Part shown: positions 9,114 through 22,700 of the stretch, one piece after another
How the letters are laid out: each line of letters opens with the position of its first letter
How positions within the stretch are numbered: the first letter of the stretch is position 1
NCBI GenBank assembly: GCA_025786725.1
Contig: JAHLTZ010000017.1
Coordinates: forward strand, 124,001-188,000
Direction: 5' to 3'
Origin: Syncephalis fuscata
Lineage: Eukaryota > Zoopagomycota > Zoopagomycetes > Zoopagales > Piptocephalidaceae
DNA: 64,000 nt
Notes under the pieces: model-generated
Database searches by the model: none
What the model was told of the DNA's origin: nothing
The model's input: only the letters and a program-made list of their open reading frames with translations
Made by a program: the position numbers and the translations under genes

Positions 9114-11832
9114 ATGATTAATAACGATATTAGGGAGTGCATGAATAATGCGCAAAAACGCACCAATTATTCTTTGTATGGACAAACAGGAGGATTCTTA
9201 AAGTCTGCTTTACTTGCCTTGGTCTTGTTAGTGTCTTCAGCACAAGTTAATTTAGCAAGTACTCTTCAAGCACCTTCAAATCCTTCGATAGCTGCGTCTA
9301 TGGCCAATCCTCCACCACAGCAAAAATCACCGGTTACATCGAACCAAGGCAATTTGCTACAAAACCTAGCAAGTTTCCAAGTGCCATTCGCTCGTGTCAC
9401 TAATAGTGCTACCTCGCAATTCTCGTTCAATAATGGTACTTCATCGAAGGTGAGATTTATTTCAAGTAGTAATAAGACGCGACTAATCTATTTAAATAAA
9501 AGCCATTTTTACCCTTGCCGACCAATAGCTGGTGGCAAAATCTCGTGTTAGGTGATGGTAGCACACAGGTAGCCTGTCCGCCTTATCTCGTACGACTGCC
9601 AACGAGTGGCCGAAGCAGAGTCGAAATAGGCTGGCCTAAGCTACACGTCATCGAGGATGCCATGTGGCAAGTGTGGATTGATGATTGGCAGCTTAGCTGG
9701 GACAATAACGAGCAACAGCCGCTAAAACGTCAAGTTACCGACTTTGATGATCTGTCCGTTACGGTCGAGTGGCCGGGCGGCTCTCAACAAGCGCCGAACA
9801 AACCAAGTGATTCATGGGCACGCCAATCGTTGGTCAAGTCGACACCTTACACGACTGTCGAGTTCCAACAAATGGCCAATGTTCAGCTGAAAACTCGCCA
9901 CGCTATCCTGCAATTCGAAGTCTACTCTCCGAATAGCTGGAAAGTTTCATTAAACAGTGGGCAGACTTGGATTATTTTCGTAATAACAAATAACATCCAA
10001 GATATCCGCTGGCAGATGGACAGTAATGGCACACTCGATTTGCAAACAAAAAATCCCAAGGGCTTTACAGGAGTCGTTCGTGTGGCCGCTGTTCCAGATC
10101 CTATCAATGAAAGTCTTGCTTTATTAAGCAAACATCATCCAAGCTATCCAATAGGAGGCACATTTACTTGGCAAGTTGAAAAAGCACAAGGTTCTGATAG
10201 CAGTGCTAAAGGTAAATAGTTATTAACCAGGCATGTATGTATACTAAATATTAAACAAATCATCTAGAACTGGCCGTTACAAAGTTCAGCTATCGTCGAG
10301 CTGGTCCCAACCCATCGGTGCCATTGCTGATGCTAGCGCTGCCGCATCACATGCATATGCTAGTTAGCCCACAGCCTGATGCTCGCGCCTTCTCCGATGG
10401 CCGTGGATACCGTAACTCAAAGGGTCGTATGAACGCCGTTGTTGGCAACGAATGGATCATGCACGATAAAGCACCTGAAATTACTTGGAACGACGGCATA
10501 AATTACTCTCGATTGCCGACAGACTGGCAAGCAAACTTGGTGGCTACCCTTCGTTCCGATGTTGAGCATAGTAAAGCACCTGCAACCACCGAGTCTTATT
10601 GGTTTGGCAAGCAAGTTGCCCGTCTAGCCCGTTTAGCACTAATGGCCGAGGAGTTGAATCAACCACAGCTGGTCGACCAATTGCTTGATCGTATTGTAGA
10701 AGGATTGAAGCCTTGGCTAGCAACTACATCGTCAGGCAATTCAGCCGCTTTCCGTTACGATCAAACCAATGGCGGTCTATTAACCCCAGCCGGCGCCAAT
10801 GGTAGCCTTGACGCTGATTTTGGACATCCACGCTACAACGACCATCATTTCCATCAAGGCTATTTTGTATATGCTGCCGCCGTATTGGCACGCCGTCGAC
10901 CCAACTGGTGGTCGACAAACCAATCGGCCATGCTTTCTGTCCTATTAGATTACATGTGCCCATCGGCAACCTCATTAAAGTCACCAAGTCCTTCCGCACC
11001 ATTTACACGATTCCGCCACTTCGACGTCTATGAGGGTCATTCATGGGCCAGCGGCCTTATTGTATTTGCCGACAACCGTAACCAAGAAAGTACCTCAGAA
11101 GCAGTGAACGCTTACTATGCTGCGTCTTTACTGGCCAGTGTGGCACAGCAGGGAGAGCTTGAAGTAGCTGCCCGTGTATTGTTAGCTATGGAGTTACGTG
11201 CAGCACGTACCTACTGGCAGATGGCCCCACCACCACCAGTGCATACTGCTTCGCCTGGCAAAAGCAATATCTACTACGTGCCTGACACCACACCTGCTTC
11301 CAATTCCCCTAATGGACCTCCTAGCACCCGGGAGCTTCTTCCATGGAGCACAAATGCCGGAGCTAACGCTGGCTTGGGACTTGACGGAGACGAGATGTCC
11401 AATGGTCAGCGTGTCATTTATCCAGCACCTTATCGCCATCGTGGCACAACCGGTGTACTTTGGATGACTAAAATGGACTATGCCACTTGGTTTGGCAAGC
11501 AACCTGAATTCATTCACGGTATACAGCTTATACCATTCACGCCAGTCTCACGCCAGCTATTTGATCGCCAATGGTTGCAGCGCATCGATGGCATGCTAAG
11601 CGATGCATTGACACGACCAAATCCACAAATTGAGGCTGGCTGGAAAGGGTTTTTGCTAATGGCTCGTGCTTACATGCTTACTTCAAAGAGAGACTCTGCG
11701 GGCATTAAAGCTATCTGGAATCAACTAATGACTATGCCAGCTGGTAATGGAATTGGCGATGGTTGGGACGATGGCAATACAAAGACCAATGCTCTTTCTT
11801 GGGTGGCTACCTGCTGGCAGAGTACCCAGTAA
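9114..11832 (+). CDS. Endo-1,3-beta-glucanase, glycoside hydrolase family 81
   Basis: 869 residues from three exons: 9114-9449, 9503-10211, 10268-11832. Introns have GTGAGA..AAAG and GTAAAT..CTAG borders and all phases agree. GH81 enzymes cut beta-1,3-glucan by inverting hydrolysis; in fungi they act in cell separation, spore release or feeding on other fungal walls. Seen: the start of the family domain (PFLPLPTNSWWQNLVLGDG), the beta-sandwich region in exon 2, and the catalytic (alpha/alpha)6 domain in exon 3 with YEGHSWASGLIVF and NQESTSEAVNAYYAASL, where the family's catalytic Glu lies, and a C-terminal DDGNTKTNALSWVATC. A hydrophobic segment (about residues 30-48, SALLALVLLVSSAQVNLA) suggests secretion or membrane anchoring. 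The first ATG in the frame is 9114; 9141 is an alternative. No frame break. Confidence 0.94.
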
Positions 11833-13096
11833 AACTAGCATAGTACAAATAAAGCCATTTTAATAAGGCAGTGGTAATGAAAACACTGTTATTTTATTAA
11901 AATTCAATATTTTACACTATTATTTCCAAATTTGCAATTATATCCAAGTTTATTATACATAAAAGCTACATAAAAATATATATTGCAATTAAGGTTTTAT
12001 AATGATGCTAATTGTTAAAATAAAAAATATACTGCATTACCACATTTAGTAATACAAATTATCTAGTTCTTCCCACGCCAAAGAGCTAGAAATAAGTACT
12101 TTTTCATTTACTATTCTCCATTTGTATAGAAAATAGTCATATAACTGGCTAGTTTTAGCCTAATTTTGTTGTAGCTTTTTATATGTTTATAATTGATATT
12201 TTATTTTTAGTACAGCATTATAATTTATCAAAAATGTTATAGCTATGGCAAATCTAATTGATAATACAAATAATTAACTATACTGTCTAAAATATATATC
12301 ATAATACAATATTGTTTATTCTGTAGTAAATTATTATCTGGTTTTCAAAGTATTATTTGACTTAAATTTAGCCAAAATAAATATCAATACCATATTTAAT
12401 GATTCACTATAGTATTTCTAAATAGAATAACGGCGTATCCAAATGTAGTAGTGTTATTAATTCATAACCACTCTATAATAATATTCACCATTCTCTGCAA
12501 ATATATAAATTATTACCGATACAATGGCGATATTTGGCCAGACCCAATAGTTCTATGGTTAAGTTATCCATTCAATGCATTGGATGTAAATAATCAGATT
12601 GAAGGCAATTTGATGGTGTAATTATGCATGAAAACGCCTTAATGTTTTTAAACAGGCCATATAGCCTTGGAGTAGCCGTGCATAGCAGGTTATTGATTAT
12701 ATTCAATTAAATGACATCAATCCAATTTACCGGATATGGCACGTAATATTGTTGAAAACCAAATTATGCGTACATTACTAATTACTTGGCAATAAAAATT
12801 GGTCATATTTGAGTGCAACGTCCTGTACCACCATTGTGATCAGTTATCCAATATAGTGTAGATGTCATTATCTTTAGCTATATTTATTAATCATATGATA
12901 CTGTTTGCAATATTATTTGTTTTAATCAGACAATGATGTTTACTATAGAAACATCTATTTATTATATACAGCACCATCAGGTATTTAAACTGGTCGAATG
13001 TGCAGCTTATTTGTCCAGTATCCAACATCCAACACTACTTTTTAATTTTCAACTTTTGAGTACTCAATTACCAGTGCAAGCAACTAACAAGTCAAT
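11833..13096. other. Intergenic, nothing recognised
   Basis: Very AT-rich, no gene seen. Confidence 0.55.
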
Positions 13097-14193
13097 ATGC
13101 CCGCAGGAGCTATTGTGATCGACAACGGATCCGGCTATATTAAGGCAGGATTTGCCAGTGATTCCACACCAAAAGTCGTATTTTCAAGTGTAATGTGTTT
13201 TAATACATTACCGCCGCCAGGATCAAACAAGCCTCGATTTTATTTCGATGACGATGCTATTGCCAAATCAGACCAGCTCATAAATTACAAGCCAATGTAC
13301 AATTGTATTATTTTCCAATGGTTCGTAATGACAGAAATCTGAAGATATACATTCACAAGACTAGACGTTAATCCAGCAAAAGTTCGATTATTATTACCGA
13401 AGCACCCGAAACACTGGCACTACCAGCAACAAATTGGCAAAGAACACTTGATATTATGCTTAATAAATTTAAGGTAAAGTATATATATATATAATTAGCA
13501 ACGTTTTGGCTGCTTTACATGGCTTTGACCGTAAAACTGGCTTGGTATTAGAATGTGGCAATCATCTTATAGCCGCGGTGCCAATTATTAATGATAATCC
13601 CGTACCAAAAAATACCGCTCGTGTCGATGCGGGCGGCTTGAGTGTAACATTGTATCTAGCAAAACTACTCAACAGACAGAATTCTCCAAAGAGCATACTA
13701 AACACTTTTGAATTGCCAAAGAAAATTACTGTTGAGTTGCGTCTATTTCTAATTCCAATGATAATAATGATCCGCCAATTACATATAAGTTATTCAATGA
13801 TACGACTACTGTTATTGGAAAAGAGCAAATTCAAGCTACTAAGTCTCTATTTAACATGCAATTGGTTTTCATACATGGCATCTCCATTCCTTCAATGACA
13901 TATAACGGTGTCATAAATAGTAATATAAAGTACAGACAAGAGCTGTATGAAAATATCATTTTAGCTGGCGGTGGTACACTGTTTTCAGGTCTAGCCGAGC
14001 GAATTGTAAATTGATTGAAAATTAATATGTCGGAATCTCCAAAAATTAATGTTATAGCGCTGACTACATGTAATCACCTTGCTTGGATCGGTGCTGCCAA
14101 ATCCACTACTACACCAGAGTTTGCCAATATGAGCATGAAAAGAGCCGAATAAGAAGCGTGCGATGCATCAGCTATTGGTAGTAAACCTCTATA
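13097..14193 (+). pseudogene. Decayed actin-like (actin or actin-related protein) pseudogene
   Basis: The reading starts like actin (IVIDNGSGYIKAGFA, the phosphate-1 loop). It then shows later actin landmarks in several frames: a TEAPETLALP-like stretch around 13393-13430 (actin LLTEAPLNP), RKTGLVLECGN near 13532 (phosphate-2 loop), ENIILAGGGTLFSGLAER near 13949-14003 (actin SGGTTMFPGIADR), and a C-terminus matching KIKIIAP..WIGGS and QEYDESG. The frame is broken by several shifts and by in-frame stops: TGA near 13340 where actin has Trp, TGA near 13737, TGA near 14012 and TAA near 14150. A possible intron runs GTAAAG at 13473 to TTAG near 13497. Divergence from actin is large, so the parent may be an ARP. 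I regard it as non-functional. Confidence 0.75.
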
Positions 14194-15172
14194 GCCATTT
14201 AAAATTGATGGTATTATATTATAGTTACAATAAATATAAATTATTGTGCCATTTAATCAAAGCGCTTTACTATAATTTATTAAATAAGCTGTCTATTTAT
14301 TTAATACAAATCACGCTGGTGGCAATATTTGTAGTCTTAATTAGCAGATCGATTTTTAAAAAATTTTACTAAAATGTAATTCATAATAATAATAAATATT
14401 TTCTAAGTAATTTTTATAGTTTATTTTACATATTAATAATATCTGCCACCAGTTAAAATACTATTTGATATACTGTATCTATGTGTAGAAAGATTGATTA
14501 AATATTAATAAAAGCCATATGATTGCAATTACATGCCATTCCACATTGATTGTTGTTGCATCTATGTACAACATAGGTTATTGCGTTTGAATGGTTTGTT
14601 CTATTTTCCAATACTCTACTATTGCAGCTTGGGTATATTTGTGATGTAAAATCAAGATTAATATAATTATTATAAAGTTGTTTATTAAACAACCACCTCC
14701 CTATAGCCAATCTGACTAAATAAATGGCATTTAAACAATTAATATCATAATGACAATATATATATATTAAAGCAATAATAAAGATAACTAATTGATTACA
14801 TATGAATCAACTAATGTTGGATGTAATATTATACATGTTATAGTGATGAATAAGCGTTTAATTGTATTTAAAAGTATTAAGAATATGAGATAAAACGAGT
14901 AAATAAAATGTGGGTGTCAAAGTACAGTAGCTTCATAATTTAATTGTCATTGGTCCGATTTTTTATTTTTCTTTTTTTATACCAAGTAGCAATAACATTT
15001 TGCTCTCCAACGACACTCTTTGTAACGACAATATTTTTGTTGAGCACTACATATTAAACACGCGTGCTACATTGTTGTTGTTGTTGTTCTTGTTACTGCT
15101 CCTACTGCTACTGCTGTTGTTAGATTCCTAATTGATTACAGGATCGCACTGCTTTGTTATTATTTTAACACA
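14194..15172. other. Intergenic, with a dispersed repeat
   Basis: Contains the repeat copy at about 14483-14580. A run of TTGTTG and CTACTG-type triplets (15075-15121) precedes the midasin start and is probably its 5' leader. Confidence 0.5.
14458..14580. repeat. Dispersed repeat copy (matches about 46790-46945)
   Basis: GTAGAAAGATTGATTAAATATTAATA, then AGCCATATGATTGC and CATTCCACATT, are shared with about 46846-46945 in the same orientation. No coding potential is seen. Confidence 0.6.
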
Positions 15173-16695
15173 ATGGTGGTATTGGATGTAGCGATGGGCG
15201 ATGCAACGGTAATCGCAGCAACTACTTCTAATGACGTTGCTACTGTCGAGGTCCAGCCATCGCTTGGGCAGTTTAATCCACTTGGCATTAATATCTTCAA
15301 GGCAATTAGGGAATTCCTTGAATGCGACCTATCCTTTTTGCATTGTCAATCCAACTTAGAACGGTTATCGAGTAGACAGTCCCAGCTATTATCAGTATTG
15401 AAAGAGTGCCAACAGCAATTGGAAGAGAAAATAGCACATTATATTGCAAATGGCACAAATAGCGATTTCCAGTATAATCACCAACTGGAGACGGAGCGAT
15501 ACCAACTATGTCAACGTATACTTGATACACTTTCAGAATTGTTGTTACAACCTACCACTACAAAGCTAGTTGCACGCCGTTTTCGGCCATTATTAATAGA
15601 GCTTGTGGCACGTTGGATCCATCAATTATCTATGAATAGTGAACAAAACTGCAACAATAATTTAAATACGCCAGTAATAGACAGCTATTGTAATGGCCTA
15701 AATCGATCAGAAATGACTTTTATTGCATTTTCCACACTACTTCCAGTAGCACCTCAAATTAAAAGGTATAATACTTTTAATAATTGTTGACAAAACTAAC
15801 TTTAAAAATAGTTTGGCATTAAACTTTTTCCAAATAGCATCATCTCCATTACATCGAATAAGCGATATGGTGAAATCCACTGATATAAAGGTATTACTAA
15901 ATAACGCGTTAAATAATTAACATAATTAACATGTTGAATATAACGCTATTTAATTAGACTATAGAAGATCTACGCTTAATGTTACGTACTAGCTATCGAC
16001 TACTATCTTCAACGTCAAAAGGTGTTTTGGCTAGTAATCTAAATGACTTGATTGATTGGTCCCCTATTTGTGCGGCTATTGAACATACCGATGAGCAAAT
16101 TAGATATTTAGCAAATTATTGCTCCAGTTTTATATTTGGTATGAGTGATGCAGGTCGACAGTTGGTATTGAAAGAATGCAAACAATCTGCCGATATATGT
16201 ATACCGTAAGTAGTTTATATAGTCTTCTATTATGTGGCTTATCGTTGATATTAGATTACAAGATATTGATAATGAAGCTACTGATCAACAAGATTTACTT
16301 GACTATTCTATGATACCAGCTTATTTTGAAACACCATCACTACTAAAGGATGTTGATCTATGCCGCTTTATTACCAATGTATGTGGTGTACTGATGCCAC
16401 GTTCAGACATATCTTCTTTGTATACTACTACTACTACTACAGCTACGCCAATACATACTGAACTAGCACCATTATCAACACTAACAGTAGTTACTAAATC
16501 GCGTCTTGTACTTACGGCGACAACACGACAGCAATTGCATGCTACTGCTCTTGCTGTATCCATTGGTGCACCAATTTTACTACAAGGTCCCACCGGTGTA
16601 GGAAAGACGGCAATAGTTGAAGCATTAGCATTACTTACAGGACGTCAGCATGGTAATTAAAAGATATATATATATATAAATTAATAGAATTTAAC

Positions 16696-16735
<40 letters not shown>

Positions 16736-19700
16736 AGAGGATTTGATTAAAGTACATATTGGTGATCAAACGGATTCTAAAATCTTACTTGGAACTTATG
16801 TGGCAACTGCTGAACCAGGTCATTTTCGATGGCAGCCTGGTGTATTGACAACAGCCGTAAAAGATGGCCGATGGATTCTTGTTGAAGATATTGATCTTGC
16901 ACCATCTGAAGTCATTTCTGTATTGACACCATTATTAGAATCACGTGAATTATACATTGCTAGTCGAGATGAACGTATTGTGGCCCATCCTGAATTTAAG
17001 TTATTTGCTACACGTCGTATGGCATCAACACGAACAGGACAGTTGACAGCATCCATGGAAGATGGACGAAGCATTGTAGCTGCCGGTTATTGGACACCTA
17101 TTAATGTTGAATCTTTACCGCATTCTGAACTTATTGAACTTATTCATAAGCGATTTCCTACATTAGTTGCTGTAGCAGAGGCAATGATCCGTGTCTATGA
17201 TACAGTATGTAGTTCGCGAACTAATATACGTCATCGCACAAATGGCGCAGCCATTAAGGAACTATCCATGCGTGATCTTATTAAATGGTGTGAACGCGTT
17301 GATGCACTATTTGTAGAAGAGTATAAACGCACAGGCGGCGAATTCAGCTGTTCTACAATGGAACAACAAAAAGTACGCGAATTATTATTCCATGAAGCAG
17401 CCGACATCTTTTGCGGTATGATTCCTGATGATACTGCTTGGCGACAAGCACTTGAAGAAGTTGGTGAGGCGCTAGGTGTTGCTGGCGATCAGGCACGATG
17501 GTATGCAGCATCATATGTACCTACAGTACTTGAATCTAGCCCACAGCAGATAGTGATATGTTAGATGATAATACAGCACGACATATTGTTCGATTAGGAC
17601 GCGTACATCTTGAAGCTGATGCTACAAAGCGTGGCAACAATAGCAACGATTTGCTAGCGGATCGACCTGGATCAGCACGTACATTTGCTCGTACACAACA
17701 CGCTAGTCGTTTACTTGAACAAATTGCCGTTGGTGTACGTAGAAGTGAACCAATACTACTTGTTGGTGAAACTGGATGCGGTAAAACAACAGTGGTGCAG
17801 AATCTTGCCGATATGCTTGGAAGACGACTCGTTGTACTTAATCTTTCACAGCAAAGCGATGCTTCAGATTTACTTGGTGGATTTAAGCCTGTAGATGGCA
17901 AAGTACTGGCCATTCCGTTAAAAGAACAGTTTGAACATTTATTTACATGTACATTCTCAGCCAAACGTAATGCACGCTTCTTATCTGCTGTACATGATGC
18001 CTATCTTAAAAAGAAATGGCCACGATTTGCTACATTGCTGCTTGAAGCAACAAAAATGGCCAATGAGCGATTAATGCGACAAGCTTCGCCCACTCACGAT
18101 ACAGTCACAGAGGCACCAAAATTAGATACTGACGAAAAGGTACGCACTAAGCGACAGCGTGTTGATCATCCAGAACTACGAGAACAATGGCAACGATTTG
18201 GCGAAGCAGCTCAAGAATTTGACGAACAGCAACAGAAAATGGCAGATCGATTAATCTTTAACTTCGTTGAAGGTGCACTTGTTCGAGCTGTACGACAGGG
18301 TGACTGGATTCTGCTTGATGAAGTAAATCTGGCTGCAGCAGAAACACTTGAATGTCTAAGTGGCCTATTACAAGATGCCGATGGTTCATTATTACTTATG
18401 GAGAAAGGCGAGGCCGAACCTATTAAACGCCATCCAAATTTCCGTGTATTTGCTTGCATGAATCCAGCTACAGATGTTGGCAAGAAAGACTTGCCACCCG
18501 GTCTACGTAGCAGATTTACCGAACTTTACGTACAGCCACCTGATACGCGTCCAGCTGATCTACTCGCCATTATTCGTCGCTATCTTGCTAATTGTGCCCA
18601 TGGGGATGAACAAGCTGCATTGGATGTAGCCGAGTTCTACACTGCTGTTAAACTACTTAATGCTGAACACCGTCTAGCTGATGGTGCTAACCAACGGCCA
18701 CATTATAGTTTACGTACACTATCGCGTGCATTAACATTTGTAGCCTATATTTGTCCAATTTACGGATTACGTCGTGCTCTCTACGAAGGATTAAGTATGA
18801 CTTTTCTTACACTGTTAAATGCCAATAGTGAGCAAATGGTTCGTGCACTTATTGAACAACACATACTTGGCCGTGTAAAGAATCCACGCGCTTTAATGGC
18901 ACAAATACCACGTGATCCATCATCGATGTCTGATGCAACGTATACGCTATTTGGACAGTTCTGGCTTCGTCAAGGGTTGATGAACCAATTGATGTCCAAC
19001 ACTACATTTTAACACCATCTGTTGAACGTAATTTACACAATTTGGCCCGTGTTGTTATGAGTCATCGATTCCCTGTACTTATTCAAGGACCCACATCGGC
19101 CGGTAAAACGAGTATGATAGAATATCTAGCTCATCGAACTGGCCATCGATTTGTGCGCGTCAATAATCAGAACATACCGATTTGCAAGAGTATTTAGGCG
19201 CGTATGTATCACGCGATGGTCAGCTGGTATTTGAAGAAGGTGTACTAGTACGGGCCTTACGTAATGGTCATTGGATTGTGCTTGATGAATTGAATCTGGC
19301 ACCATCTGAAGTTCTTGAAGCGTTAAATCGTTTATTAGACGATAATCGTGAATTGGTTATTCCAGAGACGCAAGAAGTAATCCGACCACATCCACATTTT
19401 ATGTTATTTGCTACACAAAATCCAGCAGGTCTCTACGGTGGTCGTAAAGTATTATCACGGGCGTTCCGTAATCGTTTTCTTGAATTACATTTTGATGACA
19501 TTCCACAAAATGAACTGGAAACAATTTTGTCTCAACGATGCCGCGCTCCACCTTCTTATTGTAAGCGCATTGTAGAAGTGTATCGACAATTGCAAGAACA
19601 GCGGCGTGGTACGCGTATCTTTGACGGTAAGCATGGATTTGCTACACTTCGTGATCTATTTCGATGGGCTGGTCGATCAGCCGATAGTTATCAAATGCTA

Positions 19701-22700
19701 GCTGAACAAGGGTTTATGTTATTGGCTGAACGTACCCGTCGATCCGATGAACGGGCCGTGGTTAAACGTGTACTTGAGCAAGTTATGAAGGCAACTATTA
19801 ATGAAGATGAGTTATATAACTGCGAACAGCTTGAAGAGTATCAGCAATATATGAATACAACAAGTACCAACAATACCACTAATATTGCTTGGACAAAGGC
19901 AATGCGCCGTCTATTCTCACTTGTCACCTTTTGTTTACGTAATAATGAACCGGTTCTACTCGTAGGCGAGACTGGTTGTGGTAAAACAACTGTATGTCAA
20001 ATGTTGGCCCAAATCCGTTCTAATGGTCAATTACATATTGTTAATTGTCACCAAAATACTGAAACGGCCGATCTTATTGGTGGACAACGACCTGTAAGAC
20101 GACGAGGCGAACAGATATCACAATTCGTCACTGAATTACGCGATTATTTACAAGATACACTTAATACGCAAGTAGATCGACCATGGGACACATTGGAGCT
20201 AGATGAATTAGTACAACTATTTGAACAATTTACTACTACACTGGATCCACAAAAGGTTGCACAATTTAAGCAAGGATTAGGGCGTATTCGTACACTATTT
20301 GAATGGCATGATGGTCCATTGGTGCAAGCAATGAAGCAAGGCGATCTATTTTTATTAGATGAAATATCATTGGCCGATGATTCAGTATTAGAGCGACTTA
20401 ATAGTGTACTTGAATCAGATCGACAACTTGTACTGCCGAGGCAGGTGGTGTTGAATTGACTGCCCAATCTGAATTCAAATTCCTAGCCACAATGAATCCA
20501 GGTGGTGATTATGGTAAAAAGGAATTATCACCGGCATTACGTAACCGATTTACAGAAATCTGGGTACCAACAGTTACAGATGCCGATGATTTAATACAAA
20601 TTATTGATGAACGATTTAATGATGATGTATTAATTGGTTACGCACAACGCATCGTACACTTCCTTGAGTGGTTTGGTCGTCAATTGCCCAGCAGTAATAT
20701 TCATACCAATAACAGCCATAATAGTAATACGATGGAAACATCATTATTACGATTCAGTCTACGTGATATTTTAACATGGGTTGAGTTTATTAATGCTACG
20801 GTTGCACGTATTGGCGCACCATTAGCGTTTATTCACGGTGCCTCTATGGTATTCCTTGATGGACTAGGCACTTATGGTTCATGGGCATCTCATATTAGTG
20901 AATTACGCTTAGAACAATTGAGAAAAATGGCCTTACAGCAATTAATCAATATGAATATTCATAACGATAGCACGCCATTAACGGTAGAACAATTATCTAA
21001 TACAGGCACGGTTACTGTTGACCAAACAATTGGTATTCAGCTCGGCCCATTTACACTGGATATGCATCATGAGATAGCACCACGACCTATCAATTTTAGT
21101 ATGAACGCTCCTACTACGGCATCCAATTTACTACGTGTTCTACGGGCCATTCAATTACGCAAACCAATTCTACTTGAAGGTAGTCCTGGTGTGGGTAAAA
21201 CAAGTCTTATTGAAAATTTGGCAGCCATTTCTGGTCGATCGCTTGTTCGTATCAATTTATCAGATCAAACAGATTTAATTGATCTATTTGGATCTGATTT
21301 GCCAGTTGAAGGCGGTAAAAGTGGTGAATTTGCCTGGCGCGATGCACCCTTTCTTAGTGCTATGAAGGCTGGTCACTGGGTATTGTTAGATGAGATTAAT
21401 TTGGCCTCTCAGCAAGTATTAGAAGGTTTGAATTCATGTTTAGATCATCGTGGTAGCGTTTATTTACCAGAATTGGACATAACGATTAATCAAGCCGATA
21501 CATTCCGTGTATTTGCTGCTCAGAATCCAGTTCAACAAGGTGGTGGCCGTAAAGGTTTGCCTAAATCATTCCTTAATCGATTTACACCCGTCTATGTAGA
21601 GGCACTGACCCAATTGGATATGCAGTATATTTGCCAACACGTCTTTCCTAATGGCAACTCACTTTTATATCGTGATATGATTGCCTTTAACGCGGCTCTA
21701 CACGATGAAACAATGATACGCCGATCATTTGGTCGTACCGGCAGCCCATGGGAGTTCAATCTACGTGATATCTTCCGTTGGCTTGAACTGATGTCATCGA
21801 GTCAACATGGATTACGGGCCAATAAGTATCAACCAGAAGATTTTGTTGAATTAATCTATGCCGGTCGAATGCGTACACTGGCAGACAGACAAGCAGTATG
21901 GCAATTATTTGAACGCGTATTTAATAGAAGGGCCCAATTGCCCGAACAACAACGTCATATGCCGACTGTTACATCTAATTGTCTACGTATAGGTGATGCA
22001 CAATTACCGCGTGAATCCATTATAGAAGGAAGAGCAGCGTCAATACCACTACGCCTACTTCATACGCAATTGCCAGTACTATCATCCATTATGAAGTGTA
22101 TTGAAATGCAATGGATGCCGATTCTTATTGGTCCAAGTGCATCGGGTAAAACGAGTCTTATTAAATGGCTTGCTCAAATGACGGGACATCCACTTGATAT
22201 ATTCTGTTTAAATAGTGGTGTTGATACTACAGAGTTACTTGGTGGGTTTGAACAATTAGAACTGGCACGGTATCAACATGCAGCTACTCGTTCATTACAG
22301 CGACAATTGGCCATTGCCTGTAAACAATTGCTTTTAGTTGATAATACATCAGTATCGAATGGAAATCGTCATCTATACAAACTATCTACTATTCGGTATG
22401 AATTAGCGCAACTATTTGATGATACAAAGTCCATGTCGCGGTCATTACCATTCTCTAGTCGATTTACAGCTATTGTAAAACGAGCAAGTCAGCTTGTATT
22501 GGATACTTCATTACTTACAGGTGCCATACAAGATGCACAAGATCTTCAACGACTTGAAAGCGATACAAGTATTGGCCGATTTGAATGGGTTGATGGTGTA
22601 CTTATTAAAGCAGCTGAACAAGGGCGCTGGCTACTACTCGATCAAGCAAATCGGTGTAATCCATCGATTATTGATCGATTAAATTCACTATTGGAACCGA

